DNA of 64,000 bases from Sinomicrobium kalidii (GCF_021183825.1 NZ_CP089211.1:372001-436000), one strand, 5' to 3'; positions 9,998-19,181 are shown, numbered from the stretch's first letter. Program-made: numbers and translations. The notes: generated by a model from the sequence alone, not told the origin.

Positions 9998-10070
9998 TCT
10001 TTATTAAGTTTAAACCGGGAAACAGGTTTTCCATAAGGAAGATCTCTTATCCGGAAAATTACGACCAATC

Positions 10071-10367
10071 ATGAAAATGAATTGTATTATTACAGAGGAT
10101 CCCGGGGTACAACAAATGGCTATTGCCGGGTTTGTCGACAATAACAGCGCGCTTCAACTCATTTTTATGCGAACACATACATCCTTTGTTGTTAACCCGG
10201 ACAAGATAACCTGGTATAACAGCAACAGTGCAGCGGTTTATGATACGTTCCTGCCGCTCAGCAGAAACCGTAAAGTCCGGCTCGCGAATCGTCTGGACTA
10301 TGCCCCTGCCGTCAATATGACCGACACCGGAAGTTTCTCTCTTCATAATCTTCAGAAATCCATGTAG
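10071..10367 (+). pseudogene. Internally deleted LytTR-type response regulator (remnant)
   Basis: A 98-codon frame. Its first ~30 residues read like the start of a LytTR response regulator receiver domain (MNCIITEDPGVQQMAIAGF, with the acidic pair degenerate as ED). Residues ~32-75 read like the end of a LytTR DNA-binding domain (MRTHTSFVVNPDKITWYNSN, then LPLSRNRK). In intact relatives, such as the gene at 14803, these parts are separated by about 150 residues. The simplest explanation is a large in-frame deletion joining the two ends, followed by a non-homologous tail. A fully functional product is improbable because the phospho-acceptor and half the DNA-binding fold are missing. The match is by eye to family patterns. 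Confidence 0.6.
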
Positions 10368-10450
10368 CTAAAACAGAACGGCTGAACTTCATAACACATT
10401 TACAGTGAACAATATGCATTGATTTCTTACGTTTTTATTTTGAAAGCACT

Positions 10451-10465
10451 GCAAATAATATTTGC
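10451..10465 (+). promoter_or_regulatory. Inverted repeat upstream of small gene
   Basis: GCAAAT-AAT-ATTTGC is a perfect inverted repeat lying 28 bp before the ATG of the 80-residue protein. Its right half overlaps a sequence resembling the -7 element (TAATATTTG, one base longer than TAnnTTTG). An operator overlapping the promoter is plausible; no regulator can be assigned. Confidence 0.35.
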
Positions 10466-10492
10466 ACTAATCTGAACCAACTACCTTATAAA

Positions 10493-10735
10493 ATGTCGAC
10501 GCAGCAAGAAAACCATGATAAATATGATCAGGTCTTTTTCAAAGTAAGAAAGATTTTAGAAGACCGGGATTATAAAGCGTTTAATATGTTTATAGACCAT
10601 CATATAAAGACCCGTGATGTTCGAATACTTCATACGATACTATTAGGTATGCACCATGACAAGAACAATCAACATGTCAGTCCAAAATACCGGGCTGTTC
10701 ACAATGAACTGAAAAAACGGACCAATGCCTTGTGA
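10493..10735 (+). CDS. Small hypothetical protein, 80 residues
   Basis: Family not recognised. The product is soluble, basic and His-rich (IDHHIKTRD, GMHHDKNNQH) and predicted mostly helical, without signal peptide or membrane segment. It could be a small cytoplasmic regulator or stress protein, but nothing in the sequence fixes a role. The ATG is preceded by an A-rich leader, a promoter-like TAATATTTG and an inverted repeat (10451-10465), which argue that the gene is expressed. It stands alone between the decayed LytTR gene and a long non-coding stretch. Confidence 0.6.
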   Translation: MSTQQENHDKYDQVFFKVRKILEDRDYKAFNMFIDHHIKTRDVRILHTILLGMHHDKNNQHVSPKYRAVHNELKKRTNAL

Positions 10736-10973
10736 CCTTCAGTCAGGCTATAAAGTGTATCATAAACCGAGTTACTAAATCATTAGATGTTACAGGAAGT
10801 TCTTCAGAGTCCTTTGCCGGGATTTTAGATATATTGAGGACCTTTATGGTTGAAACCTGTAACCTCCGGCTTGCAACCTGCAGCGTATAATACCTTTTCA
10901 TTTCCACATTAACACGTTACGATAATTTTTACATAATCCACAACTTTTTGTCGTGTACCAGGACATAAAGTAC

Positions 10974-11007
10974 AAAAAAGCACGGGACCAAGTGTAAAAC
11001 CCCGTGC
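10974..11007 (-). terminator. Rho-independent terminator (minus strand)
   Basis: GCACGGG (10980-10986) pairs with CCCGTGC (11001-11007). Read on the minus strand, the stem is followed by six T residues (10974-10979). It ends the transcript that would contain the 35-residue membrane peptide at 11189-11296. In the plus direction there is no T-run. Between this hairpin and the peptide gene (11008-11188) no other gene is apparent. Confidence 0.6.
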
Positions 11008-11188
11008 GCATCATCATTAAATAAACAAATCAACTAACAAATCACAACTTATGAAGAAAAAGTAGTGTCCCGTATTTTCATGTAAGCAGAGAATTCCGGG
11101 GGCAATGCCCTATGCCTTGCCTGTTTTACCCCCGGCTCTCCTCAACTAACCCATCAGAGTATATCAGTTTCAGGAATTAGTCAGAAGG

Positions 11189-11296
11189 TTAGTTGTATCC
11201 TTCCAGGAATACCCTGGTTAAAATTGCCGCAATGACTACCAGTGCCACGACAAGTACTATGTAAAAGAAACTGTTCCTGCGCTTTAACTTTACCAC
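11189..11296 (-). CDS. Candidate 35-residue single-span membrane peptide
   Basis: A short frame beginning with GTG directly after two in-frame stops and ending TAA. It encodes a basic N-terminus (KLKRRN), one hydrophobic span of about 19 residues (FFYIVLVVALVVIAAIL) and a short tail (TRVFLEGYN). The positive-inside pattern is typical of a real small membrane protein. It lies between two hairpins on the same strand: one after the dsbD gene (11314-11353) and one with a six-T tail (10974-11007). This suggests its own short transcript or read-through from dsbD. No family is recognised, and a GTG start without an evident ribosome-binding site keeps confidence moderate. Confidence 0.45.
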   Translation of the reverse strand: MVKLKRRNSFFYIVLVVALVVIAAILTRVFLEGYN

Positions 11297-11313
11297 TTAT
11301 TAATAATTTATCA

Positions 11314-11353
11314 TTAAAACAAGGGCACGGGGATGGACACACCCCTCGCGCCC
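11314..11353 (-). terminator. Probable terminator after the dsbD operon
   Basis: GGGCACGGGG (11323-11332) faces CCCCTCGCGCCC (11342-11353), forming a GC-rich imperfect stem with a 9-nt loop. On the minus strand it is followed by TTGTTTTAATG. It sits about 80 bp beyond the stop of the DsbD gene. Confidence 0.5.
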
Positions 11354-11434
11354 TTTCACCAAAAAATTAACTCAACTAATCCAAATAATATGTGAGAACA
11401 AAAGTATTTAGCGGTTATTTTCTGATGATCTTTT

Positions 11435-13402
11435 TTAATCTTCATCCTGTTTATTTGTCCTTTTAAAATTTTCTATGCCTTCCCTGAGCCAGGCGCGGTA
11501 CTGCTCAATATCCGGGTTATACGCCGTTGATGCGTTCAGTTTGTTTTCTTCGTGATCAATCAGCACATATAGCGGCTGGGCGTTGGCCTTATAATGTAAT
11601 TGCTGGAATTCACTCCATTTCTGTCCTCTGTATTTCAGTTCTTTCCCTGTAATTTCAGATACTACACGTTCCGCTTCCGGCAGCGGGCGTTTGTCATCGA
11701 CATACAGGGATACCAGTACAACCTCGTTCTTCAGGATATCCAGTATTCCCGGGGCTGCCCACACCCGTTCTTCCATTTTCCGGCAGTTGACACACGCATA
11801 GCCGGTAAAGTCCAGTAGTACCGGTTTATTCACCTTTTTAGCATACGCCAGCCCTTTGTCGTAATCCGTAAAAGCCGGGATATCATGTGGACCCGGCTCA
11901 GCGCCATCCGGCAAAACTTTCCCGGGTGTCTCCGGCAGTATACCAGCCTTACTATACCCCACGCCATAAGGTGATTCGCTGTATTGCAGGGGTGGTGGAA
12001 AACCACTGATGAGCTGCAGCGGGGCTCCCCACAGTCCGGGAAGCATATAGACCGCGAAAGCAGCAGAACACAGTCCAAGTGCCAAACGGCTTACGGAAAT
12101 ATGTCCCGCCTCGCGGTCAAGGGGCAATCGTATTTTACCCAGCAGGTACAAGGCCATAACACCGAAAATAACGATCCATATGGCCAGGAAGGTTTCTCTT
12201 TCCAGCCAGTGCAGTTGCAATACCAAATCGGCATTGCTCAGGAATTTAAAGGCAAAGGCCAGTTCCAGGAAGCCCAGGGTTACCTTTACCGTATTGAGCC
12301 ATCCGCCCGACTTAGGCATAGCCCGTAACCAGCCCGGAAAGGTGGCAAACAGGGCAAAGGGCAAGGCCAGGGCCAGTGAAAACCCCAGCATACCTACCAC
12401 CGGGGCTATTCCTCCCCGCGTAGCGGCATCTACCAGTAGTGTCCCCACTATGGGACCTGTACAGGAAAAAGAGACAATGGCCAGGGCCAATGCCATAAAC
12501 AATATGCCTGTGATCCCCCTTTGATGCGCCCTGCTGTCTACCTTAACCACCCAGGAATGGGGCAAAACCAGTTCAAAAGCCCCCAGGAAGGAAAAAGCAA
12601 ATACTACCAGGAGCAGGAAAAAGAACAGGTTGAACCACACATTGGTAGAAAGCGCATTCAGGGCCCCGGCACCGAATACAGCCGTAACGGCCGTTCCCAG
12701 CAGAACATAGATGGCCATAATGGAAATCCCGAACAATATACCGTCCCTCAGTCCTTCGCCCCTGCTTTTGGCACGTTTGGTAAAGAAGCTTACGGTCAAT
12801 GGGATCATCGGGAACACGCAGGGCGTAAGCAGAGCAGCGAAACCACCGAGAAAGCTGAGCACAAAAATACGCCACAACTCCGGCCCGCCCGTTTCCCCAG
12901 GAGCCCCGGAAGCCCGGTCGCCCGGTAAGCTTTCTGTCTCCTCCCCGTTTTCCCGGGAAAGCCCGAATTCCAGCATATCATCTCCTGTTGCAAGGGTATT
13001 TCCCGCTCGGTAACTGTAATTCACCTTCCCGGTGACTATCAGGTCTTTCGGCAGCTCTTCGGCAATAACCAGCTGTTTAAAGTCCGTCCTGCCGGTATAA
13101 CAGGCTATTTCCCGTTTTACAAGCGGGTCATAAGCACTGACTGCCTTCGGTTGCTTCGTACTGCCTATAAATACCAGTTTATTTCCGGGATTATTATACG
13201 TAAAGGTTATCCCGTAAATCTCTTCCCCGTTGTAGAGACGTTGTCCTTCCGGGATATCCGCCGTGATGCGGAGCATGTACTCCGTATCCGAAAGCCGTTC
13301 GGTGCGGGTTTGCCATACAATACTATCCTGGGCAAACAGGCAAACGGTCCCGAAAAGGAGATATACTGACAAATATCTTATTATAAAACAGGTGCTATAC
13401 AT
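11435..13402 (-). CDS. dsbD: DsbD-family thiol:disulfide interchange protein
   Basis: A 655-residue inner-membrane reductant exporter that passes electrons from cytoplasmic thioredoxin to periplasmic substrates. In order: signal peptide (ends LFAQ), a periplasmic beta domain (~20-150), a DsbD/CcdA membrane core of about eight spans (~170-450) with the paired Cys motifs TPCVFPMIP and SCTGPIVG, and a C-terminal thioredoxin domain with the active site C537-V-N-C540 and a cis-Pro near AQPLYV. It begins 13 bp after the stop of the gene at 13415-13870, which encodes a second DsbD N-terminal-type domain, so the two form an operon. A GC-rich hairpin follows downstream. Confidence 0.93.
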   Translation of the reverse strand: MYSTCFIIRYLSVYLLFGTVCLFAQDSIVWQTRTERLSDTEYMLRITADIPEGQRLYNGEEIYGITFTYNNPGNKLVFIGSTKQPKAVSAYDPLVKREIACYTGRTDFKQLVIAEELPKDLIVTGKVNYSYRAGNTLATGDDMLEFGLSRENGEETESLPGDRASGAPGETGGPELWRIFVLSFLGGFAALLTPCVFPMIPLTVSFFTKRAKSRGEGLRDGILFGISIMAIYVLLGTAVTAVFGAGALNALSTNVWFNLFFFLLLVVFAFSFLGAFELVLPHSWVVKVDSRAHQRGITGILFMALALAIVSFSCTGPIVGTLLVDAATRGGIAPVVGMLGFSLALALPFALFATFPGWLRAMPKSGGWLNTVKVTLGFLELAFAFKFLSNADLVLQLHWLERETFLAIWIVIFGVMALYLLGKIRLPLDREAGHISVSRLALGLCSAAFAVYMLPGLWGAPLQLISGFPPPLQYSESPYGVGYSKAGILPETPGKVLPDGAEPGPHDIPAFTDYDKGLAYAKKVNKPVLLDFTGYACVNCRKMEERVWAAPGILDILKNEVVLVSLYVDDKRPLPEAERVVSEITGKELKYRGQKWSEFQQLHYKANAQPLYVLIDHEENKLNASTAYNPDIEQYRAWLREGIENFKRTNKQDED

Positions 13403-13414
13403 AAATCGGGTCGG

Positions 13415-13870
13415 TTAGTCCAATACTACTTCGAATTCCACTTCCTGCGGGGTCAGGCACTGCTCCTCGGTACAGGCCATATAGGTAACACTACCCTTCA
13501 TCCCTACGGGTTTTGCAGTGTGCTTTTCCACCTTCTGGATAAAATCCACCATTCCCGCATAATAGCGGGTCTCTACCATAAATACAGCCTCGTATTTTTC
13601 AATAAGCGCCCCTGATTCCGAAGGCTTGCCACGAAGGCTCAGCCCCGGTTGTTCTTTAAAATCAAATGTGGTAGGCAACGGGCCTCCTTCATCCGTGTAT
13701 TGTGAATAGATATGCCAGGGGTCGTCCATGGATGCCGTGGCATATACGTCATAGGTGTTTTCCCCGGTCTTCCTGGCCGTAAACTCCCAATGTACCGGAT
13801 CTATAACCTGGCCGGCAGCTGTAAGCACCGGAAGCAGTAACAGGATAATGAAATAAAATGTTCGTTTCAC
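13415..13870 (-). CDS. DsbD N-terminal-domain protein (periplasmic redox partner)
   Basis: About 151 residues from a GTG start at 13870, giving VKRTFYFIILLLLPVLTAAG as a clean signal peptide. A longer frame reaches a TTG at 13912 but would bury the signal peptide. The mature part resembles the DsbD alpha/DsbC-like fold (PVHWEF, WHIYSQYT). It ends with the Cys pair motif MACTEEQCLTP, equivalent to the C-x5-C that shuttles electrons in DsbD alpha. It probably exchanges thiols with the adjacent DsbD (13-bp gap, same operon) or with envelope substrates. Confidence 0.85.
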   Translation of the reverse strand: MKRTFYFIILLLLPVLTAAGQVIDPVHWEFTARKTGENTYDVYATASMDDPWHIYSQYTDEGGPLPTTFDFKEQPGLSLRGKPSESGALIEKYEAVFMVETRYYAGMVDFIQKVEKHTAKPVGMKGSVTYMACTEEQCLTPQEVEFEVVLD

Positions 13871-14111
13871 TTTTGTATTATTTCTGTATTTACACCCTTT
13901 ACGTAAAAACAATACAAACCCCTTAAAAATATTTTATTTTTTTACTGATATTTTACTGTAACCGCAAAAAATCACCTGATATTAAAGCCTGGTATAGTAT
14001 AATCATTATGAGGAATTCCTAACGGATCTCCGGCTTTCACGGTGCACCTTCGTATAACAACCGGGATCAAAACTTATCCGGTTAATTAACAATCACTTAG
14101 TCCATCCATAA

Positions 14112-14543
14112 AAATGGATTCAAGAGACAAAACAAGTAAGGTTTTTAGGGAATACCACGGAAAAAAGTAAAACCCTTAATATACAGCTTAAAGAAGGAGT
14201 GAAAGACTTCGGGAACCTTACCGTAGGCGGAGGAACGGATGATCGTTATGAACTTATGGGAAAATTTAACCGTTTCCGCGGGGAAAGCCGCCTTACCGTA
14301 CTGGGGATGCTTAATAATGTCAATACTGTGGATTATCTGGAATAGCAAAAAAAATATGCCAGCGACACCCATCTCAATATCTTCCTTTCCGGTACGTTTT
14401 CCCGGCAGGAGAACAAGGACCTGAACCTGGGGGAAACCTCCTTTTACCGGGAAGGAACAGATTCCGTCACGCAGTTCAGACAACAGATCCTGACAGATAA
14501 TCGCTCTTCCCTTTTGACAAAAGCCTGTGCCGGGCGAATTTAA
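14112..14543 (+). pseudogene. Outer-membrane beta-barrel (TonB-receptor-like) gene remnant
   Basis: A single reading frame with an in-frame TAG at 14343-14345 encodes two stretches typical of Bacteroidota outer-membrane beta-barrel proteins. Before the TAG it reads FLGNTTEKSKTLNIQLKEG, then GNLTVGGGTDDRYELMGKF, then LGMLNNVNTVDYLE. After it, the frame continues into HLNIFLSGTFSRQENKDLNL. The N-terminal plug region is missing, the part between the two blocks looks deleted, and the frame stops at 14543, far short of a complete barrel. No start codon or promoter is associated. It is a decayed fragment of what must have been a gene of 2 kb or more. The surrounding intervals (13913-14111 and 14544-14802) hold nothing else recognisable. 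Confidence 0.65.
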
Positions 14544-14802
14544 AGCCTCGAATCACGAGTAAACCCCTAACAACAGCCCCGATTACCGATCACCACTTAC
14601 CGAATATCCCCGCTCACCAACTCCCGGACTCCGAACTAAAAAACCAAGGATTCCAAAACCAAAAGCCCCGTTACAACTACCCTCCTATAGGTCAAAACAC
14701 TACTTTATATAGGTAAACCCCCTACTTTTTTTATCCATAATGTTCACCTCGTTTCGTTCCAACCCTCATTACTTTGCCTATAAACAGTGTATCATACTAT
14801 AA

Positions 14803-15513
14803 TTGAGAAATTATTTTGTCATAGAAAAAGATAGAGATACCATCCGTACCATACAAAACACTTTAGAGGACATTGACCGGTTTCATTTCCTTGGATATGC
14901 ATATGGGCCGGAAGAAGCCCTGGATGTCCTGTTGCGACAAAAACCGGACCTGGTTTTTATCCGCATAGACAACGGCTTTCCCTCGCCCTTTACTTTTGTT
15001 TCCGAACTGCACCTGTACGACTGTCCTGTCCCCTGTTTTATCGCGATCTCCAAAACCAGGGACGATGCCTATACAGCTTTTAAATACAATTTCTTCGACT
15101 ATATCCTCCATCCTGTTTCCGGGCTGGAGGTCCGTAAGAGTATCCTGCGGTACCATAAGAGAAACCCCATCCGGGCAAATCTTGTTTGTATCCAATCCAA
15201 TAAGGACTACAAATACCTGGATACCAACAACATTCTCTTTCTGAAAGCAGATAACAACACCACCGATTTTCACCTCACCGACGGCAGGGTGATCGGGGCT
15301 TTTAAAACCCTGAAAAGCTTTGAGGACAAACTGCCGGACAACTTTATGCGCATTCATAAAAGCTATATCGTAAATGCTGCACAGGTGGCCAGGATCCATT
15401 ACGGAAAGGCCGTCTGTACCCTCAGGCAATACCGGCAGCCCATCCCCTTCACCCGGACCTTCCGCAAAAATATAGACCGGGTACATTACCTGTTAAACCA
15501 GGCTTCGTTTTAA
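14803..15513 (+). CDS. LytTR-family regulator with degenerate receiver domain
   Basis: A 236-residue protein from a TTG start (RNYFVIEKD). The receiver-like domain (1-118) keeps part of the acidic pocket (E8, D10). At the phospho-acceptor position, however, it has Arg54 (LVFIRID instead of LVFLDI), and the conserved Lys of the KP motif is His103. Phosphorylation at the canonical site is therefore not possible. The LytTR DNA-binding domain (~125-232) looks intact (NILFLKADNN, FMRIHKSYIVN, PIPFTRTF). It may act constitutively, by protein contact, or by ligand. It lies 258 bp before a small lipoprotein and close to a kinase/regulator pair, and is probably part of the same signalling group. Confidence 0.85.
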   Translation: MRNYFVIEKDRDTIRTIQNTLEDIDRFHFLGYAYGPEEALDVLLRQKPDLVFIRIDNGFPSPFTFVSELHLYDCPVPCFIAISKTRDDAYTAFKYNFFDYILHPVSGLEVRKSILRYHKRNPIRANLVCIQSNKDYKYLDTNNILFLKADNNTTDFHLTDGRVIGAFKTLKSFEDKLPDNFMRIHKSYIVNAAQVARIHYGKAVCTLRQYRQPIPFTRTFRKNIDRVHYLLNQASF

Positions 15514-15771
15514 ACGTAAATCGGTGAACCCGTACTTCTATTATTTCCCTCGTAAAAACCGGGGTTTCCCTACCGGTACCCTGCTGTTCACTAATAGTTC
15601 GGTTTTTTGTGCTTTACATTGCTACAGCCCCCCGTAATTTAGCAACATACAAGCAGCTTTTGTGTTGACACCCAAAGCCCGTCAGCACCTCCATTGTGCA
15701 CAATCGGATCATCATTACCGGCCCCTTCCGGGGCTTTCCTAACTATTGTCTAATTGTAAAAAAACCGCACA

Positions 15772-15999
15772 ATGAAAATACTGAATATATCCGCTTTGCT
15801 TTTGTTCGTTATGTGTGCTGCTTCCTGTACGCTTTCAGACGACCAAATTGCGGAAGGCACCCGCGCCCTACCCGAATTCTCCGTTGCAAACGACTCCCTG
15901 TATACGGAACAGGAGGATGAAAACGAGACCGGCGAGGACTATGAGACCTATGCCACCGGAGATGATTCCAGCGTCCGTCCGGATAACGAAAAAGATTAG
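15772..15999 (+). CDS. Small acidic lipoprotein, hypothetical
   Basis: A 75-residue product with a signal peptide II (hydrophobic core, lipobox AASC with Cys at 19). It is followed by a very acidic, low-complexity mature part rich in Glu, Asp and Thr (EQEDENETGEDYET). No fold or family is recognised. It is followed at 16030 by a strong terminator, so it is probably transcribed as a single gene. Its place between an unusual LytTR regulator and a membrane-anchored sensor kinase makes it a candidate ligand or accessory lipoprotein of that kinase, but this is only positional. Confidence 0.7.
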   Translation: MKILNISALLLFVMCAASCTLSDDQIAEGTRALPEFSVANDSLYTEQEDENETGEDYETYATGDDSSVRPDNEKD

Positions 16000-16029
16000 T
16001 TTTTTTAACGCTAAAATTATTTTATACAG

Positions 16030-16062
16030 GCCTTTAACATAAAATGTTAAGGGCTTTTCTTA
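16030..16062 (+). terminator. Rho-independent terminator after the small lipoprotein gene
   Basis: GCCTTTAACAT (16030-16040) pairs with ATGTTAAGGGC (16044-16054) around a 3-nt loop and is followed by TTTTCTTAATTTT. It separates the lipoprotein gene from the TPR kinase, whose TTG start is 37 bp beyond the stem. Confidence 0.75.
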
Positions 16063-16090
16063 ATTTTGAATATACCCCAAGTACCTGATT

Positions 16091-18130
16091 TTGAAAATTC
16101 GTACAGTAAAATATTTGTATGCCTTATTTCTTTTCACTTTGGTATTTATGGCATTGTTTACCGGGTGCAACAACACACAGCTCCCGGATTTGTCATCTTT
16201 AGCAAAAGAAAAGGACAGCATTTCCATTTGGTTAAACAATGCCCGGACAGATACATTACCGCTTCCTGATCGAAAGCAGTTTTTAACCCGGGCATATAGC
16301 CAAACCCGTTCCCTTGCGGATTCCACAAAACAGGAATTCCTCCGGAAGATCGCCTACAGGGCTAACGGGCTGAATGATTCCCTGCTCTTTCAAAAGACCA
16401 ACAGGGAGGCCCTCCGACTCTCCTATCACCTCCGGGATACCTTTGCCATGGGCGACACCCATTGGAACTACGGGATTTATTACCTGGACAGGGAAACATA
16501 CGACAGTGCCTATTACCACTATCAGGAAGCCCGGAAATTATTTGAACGCGTGCCCCACCCCTATTATTCCGGGAAAATGCTGTACAATATGGCCTATATC
16601 CTGGGGCATCTCAAGGATTATACCGGGAGCGAGGTATTGCTTTTCCAGGCCATCCCTAAGTTCGAATCCGAAGGAAAATACAAACAGCTCTATCAGTGCT
16701 ATAATTTTCTCGGGGTGATCTATGACGAACTGAAGGAATACGAAAAGGCCATTTCCTACCATAAAAAGGCCCTGGAATATCTGAAAAAGGTCGATGACAA
16801 ATCCGTGTACCTGCAGGACAGCCAGAACAATATAGGGCTGAGTTACCAAAACCAGGGCGACCAACCGCAGGCTTTAACCTATTTTAATGAAGTTTTAAAT
16901 GACCCTTTCTTAAAATCAAAAGACATAAAATTATATGCCAGGGTTCTGGATAATAAGGCATTCAGTAATTTTCTCAACAACGATACGATCAATATACTCC
17001 GGGATTTTCAGAAAGCCTTACGCATCAGGCATAGTGTAAATCATATTCCCGGAATTATTATCAGTAAACTTCACCTTGCTCAATATTATGGCCGTCATAA
17101 AGATACCGCCCGTGCCATATCGCTGGCAGGAGAAGCCTTTGACCTGGCCACCTCCATTCATAATAACCGGGATGTACTGACCGCCCTTCACCTGCTTTCG
17201 CGTCTGGACCACGGGAACAGCAGTACTTACCTGGAAAAATACATCCGGCTGAGCAATGAGCTCCGGGAAAAAGAGCGCAGGCGGCGGAATAAGTTTATAC
17301 GGATACACTATGAAACCGAGCAATACATCGAAAGAACCAGACAATTATCTGCCCAGAAGTTATGGATATCCGTCATCGCCGCTATCCTTATCCTGATTTT
17401 ATTGCTTTTGTATATCCTGAACCGGCAATACGCCAGGAACAAATTATTGTATATGGAAACCTCTCAGCAAAAGGCCAATGAACAAATCTATCTGCTCACT
17501 CTGAAACAGCAGGCCAAACTTCAGGAAGGCCGTAACCAGGAACGGATACGGATATCGGAAGAACTGCACGACGGTATCCTGGGTGACCTCTTCGGCATCA
17601 GGATGGACTGGGGATTCCTGAAATTAGAAGGCGATGCGGAAACCCTGCGCAAGCACCGGTATTACCTGGAAGAATTGCACCGCATTGAAAAAAGAATCCG
17701 GGAGGCATCGCACGAACTGAAAGAAAAACTAACCCCGTACCCGCTCGATTTTATCCTCATGGTAAAGCGGCTGATCCGTAACCGGGCCAAAACAGGAAAC
17801 TTCGAATACAACCTTATCCACGACGATACCATAGCCTGGGACGAGGCCGACGATTTTGTCAAAGTCAACCTCTACCGCATTATCGAAGAAGCCTTGCAAA
17901 ACTGTATAAAACACGCCCGGGCCTCTGTGGTATGCGTCCGTTTCAAACAGCATAAAAACCGGCTCCGGCTTATTATACAGGACGATGGTGTAGGCTTTTC
18001 GCCCCGGAAAAGGAACAAGGGGATCGGTATCAGGAACATGCAGTCACGTGTAAGGAAACTCAAAGGGACCTTCCAGGTAGATTCAGGAGAACAACAGGGT
18101 ACAACACTTACCGTTTCCATTCCCTTATAA
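16091..18130 (+). CDS. TPR-domain sensor histidine kinase (HisKA_3), lipoprotein-anchored
   Basis: A 679-residue protein from a TTG start; no ATG suits the signal sequence. Residues ~1-26 form a lipoprotein-like signal ending FTGC. TPR repeats cover ~60-400 (repeat signatures such as YNFLGVIYDELKEYEKAI and NNIGLSYQNQGDQPQAL). A transmembrane helix lies at ~423-445 and a coiled coil follows. The HisKA_3 dimerisation helix carries His493 in SEELHDGI. A HATPase_c domain follows (EALQNCIKHA, DDGVGF, KGIGIRNMQSRV). The response regulator begins 16 bp downstream, a clear cognate pair. This architecture is widespread in Flavobacteriia; the stimulus is unknown. Confidence 0.92.
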   Translation: MKIRTVKYLYALFLFTLVFMALFTGCNNTQLPDLSSLAKEKDSISIWLNNARTDTLPLPDRKQFLTRAYSQTRSLADSTKQEFLRKIAYRANGLNDSLLFQKTNREALRLSYHLRDTFAMGDTHWNYGIYYLDRETYDSAYYHYQEARKLFERVPHPYYSGKMLYNMAYILGHLKDYTGSEVLLFQAIPKFESEGKYKQLYQCYNFLGVIYDELKEYEKAISYHKKALEYLKKVDDKSVYLQDSQNNIGLSYQNQGDQPQALTYFNEVLNDPFLKSKDIKLYARVLDNKAFSNFLNNDTINILRDFQKALRIRHSVNHIPGIIISKLHLAQYYGRHKDTARAISLAGEAFDLATSIHNNRDVLTALHLLSRLDHGNSSTYLEKYIRLSNELREKERRRRNKFIRIHYETEQYIERTRQLSAQKLWISVIAAILILILLLLYILNRQYARNKLLYMETSQQKANEQIYLLTLKQQAKLQEGRNQERIRISEELHDGILGDLFGIRMDWGFLKLEGDAETLRKHRYYLEELHRIEKRIREASHELKEKLTPYPLDFILMVKRLIRNRAKTGNFEYNLIHDDTIAWDEADDFVKVNLYRIIEEALQNCIKHARASVVCVRFKQHKNRLRLIIQDDGVGFSPRKRNKGIGIRNMQSRVRKLKGTFQVDSGEQQGTTLTVSIPL

Positions 18131-18146
18131 ACAATTACCGGTAACA

Positions 18147-18845
18147 ATGACTTTAAATTACGCCCCTATGAAAACAAAAAATTACCATATCGCATTAATT
18201 GACGATCACCCGCTGATCACCGACGCCTATAAAAACGCCCTGGAATATGTCAGTGAACAGGACGGCACCACCTTTAATATTGTGGTTGCACACTCCTGTG
18301 ACGAAGCCCGGTATATCCTGGACAATGCCTCCCCGCTCCACCCCTTTGACATCGTATTCCTGGATATACAACTGCCCCCCTCCGGGGACAGCGACATCAT
18401 TTCGGGGGAAGACCTGGGACTGGAAATAAGAAAACGCTTCCCCCGGGCCAGAATTGCGGTATCCACCACCTTTAACGACCATTACCGCATTCACAGCATT
18501 TTCGAAAGCCTTAACCCCGACGGTTTCCTGATCAAAGGCGATATTACCCCCGACGAACTGATCACTGCCATCCGGCACCTGATCGCCGAGCCTCCCTATT
18601 ACAGCAAGACCGTAATGCAATCCCTCCGCCAGTATATCACCAGCGACTTCCTGCTGGACAAGATAGACCGCCAACTGCTTTACCAGCTTTCCCTGGGCAC
18701 CAAAATGAAGACCATTACCACGATTATCCCGCTGTCCAGGGCAGCCATCGAAAAGCGAAAACGCCACCTCAAGGATATCTTCGACGTAGAAAGCGGTGAG
18801 GACAGGGACCTGATACTGAGGGCCAGGGAGAAAGGGTTTATCTGA
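18147..18845 (+). CDS. Response regulator paired with the TPR kinase
   Basis: A 232-residue protein (an alternative ATG at 18168 gives MKTKNYHIAL, which sits closer to the first beta strand). The receiver domain has D19/D20, phospho-acceptor D73 (FDIVFLDIQLP) and Lys130 (DGFLIK). The C-terminal ~65 residues form a LuxR-like helix-turn-helix that is weakly conserved (LSLGTKMKTITTIIPLS, then AAIEKRKRHLKDIF). This divergent output domain is often seen with TPR-HisKA_3 kinases. It follows the kinase by 16 bp and is co-transcribed with it. No further gene follows for 1.3 kb. Confidence 0.88.
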   Translation: MTLNYAPMKTKNYHIALIDDHPLITDAYKNALEYVSEQDGTTFNIVVAHSCDEARYILDNASPLHPFDIVFLDIQLPPSGDSDIISGEDLGLEIRKRFPRARIAVSTTFNDHYRIHSIFESLNPDGFLIKGDITPDELITAIRHLIAEPPYYSKTVMQSLRQYITSDFLLDKIDRQLLYQLSLGTKMKTITTIIPLSRAAIEKRKRHLKDIFDVESGEDRDLILRAREKGFI

Positions 18846-18952
18846 TGGTTAGTTGGTGGGTCCGGAGTTGGGGAAGCGATGAGTTCACAGGGTATTAAGT
18901 TGGAAAGAAGCCAGTACAAAACAATCCCTTTTGTGCCTTTATAAAACACAAA

Positions 18953-19020
18953 CCTCCTCCGTCATAAGGGAGGAGGCTCCCCGGGTTTGCCGGGGGAAGG
19001 GTTAGAAAACCCCGGGGCAC
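18953..19020. repeat. GC-rich hairpin element in gene-free stretch
   Basis: CCTCCTCC (18953-18960) pairs with GGAGGAGG (18969-18976), followed by CCCCGG/CCGGGG arms around 18979-18995. The next bases (AAGGGTTAGAAAACCCCGGG and CACACGAAAACACAA) resemble part of the longer elements at 19807 and 50231, so this is probably a shortened member of the same dispersed family. Confidence 0.45.
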
Positions 19021-19181
19021 ACGAAAACACAACCCCCTAACCAGGTAAGTAACACCCAAACAAGTCCTCTTATCCCTGTTATATTCATCACCCCTGTTGT
19101 TATCTTTCCAAAAAACCTTTCCGCAACAAAAAGGAGGCAGCTATAAAAGACAAACAGACGGATGCAATACATCCATAAGCA

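Noticed and set aside
11053..11067. Mini-frame MKKK followed by a stop after the 10980-11007 hairpin (leader peptide)
   Set aside because: Too short to support, and no plus-strand gene follows that it could attenuate.
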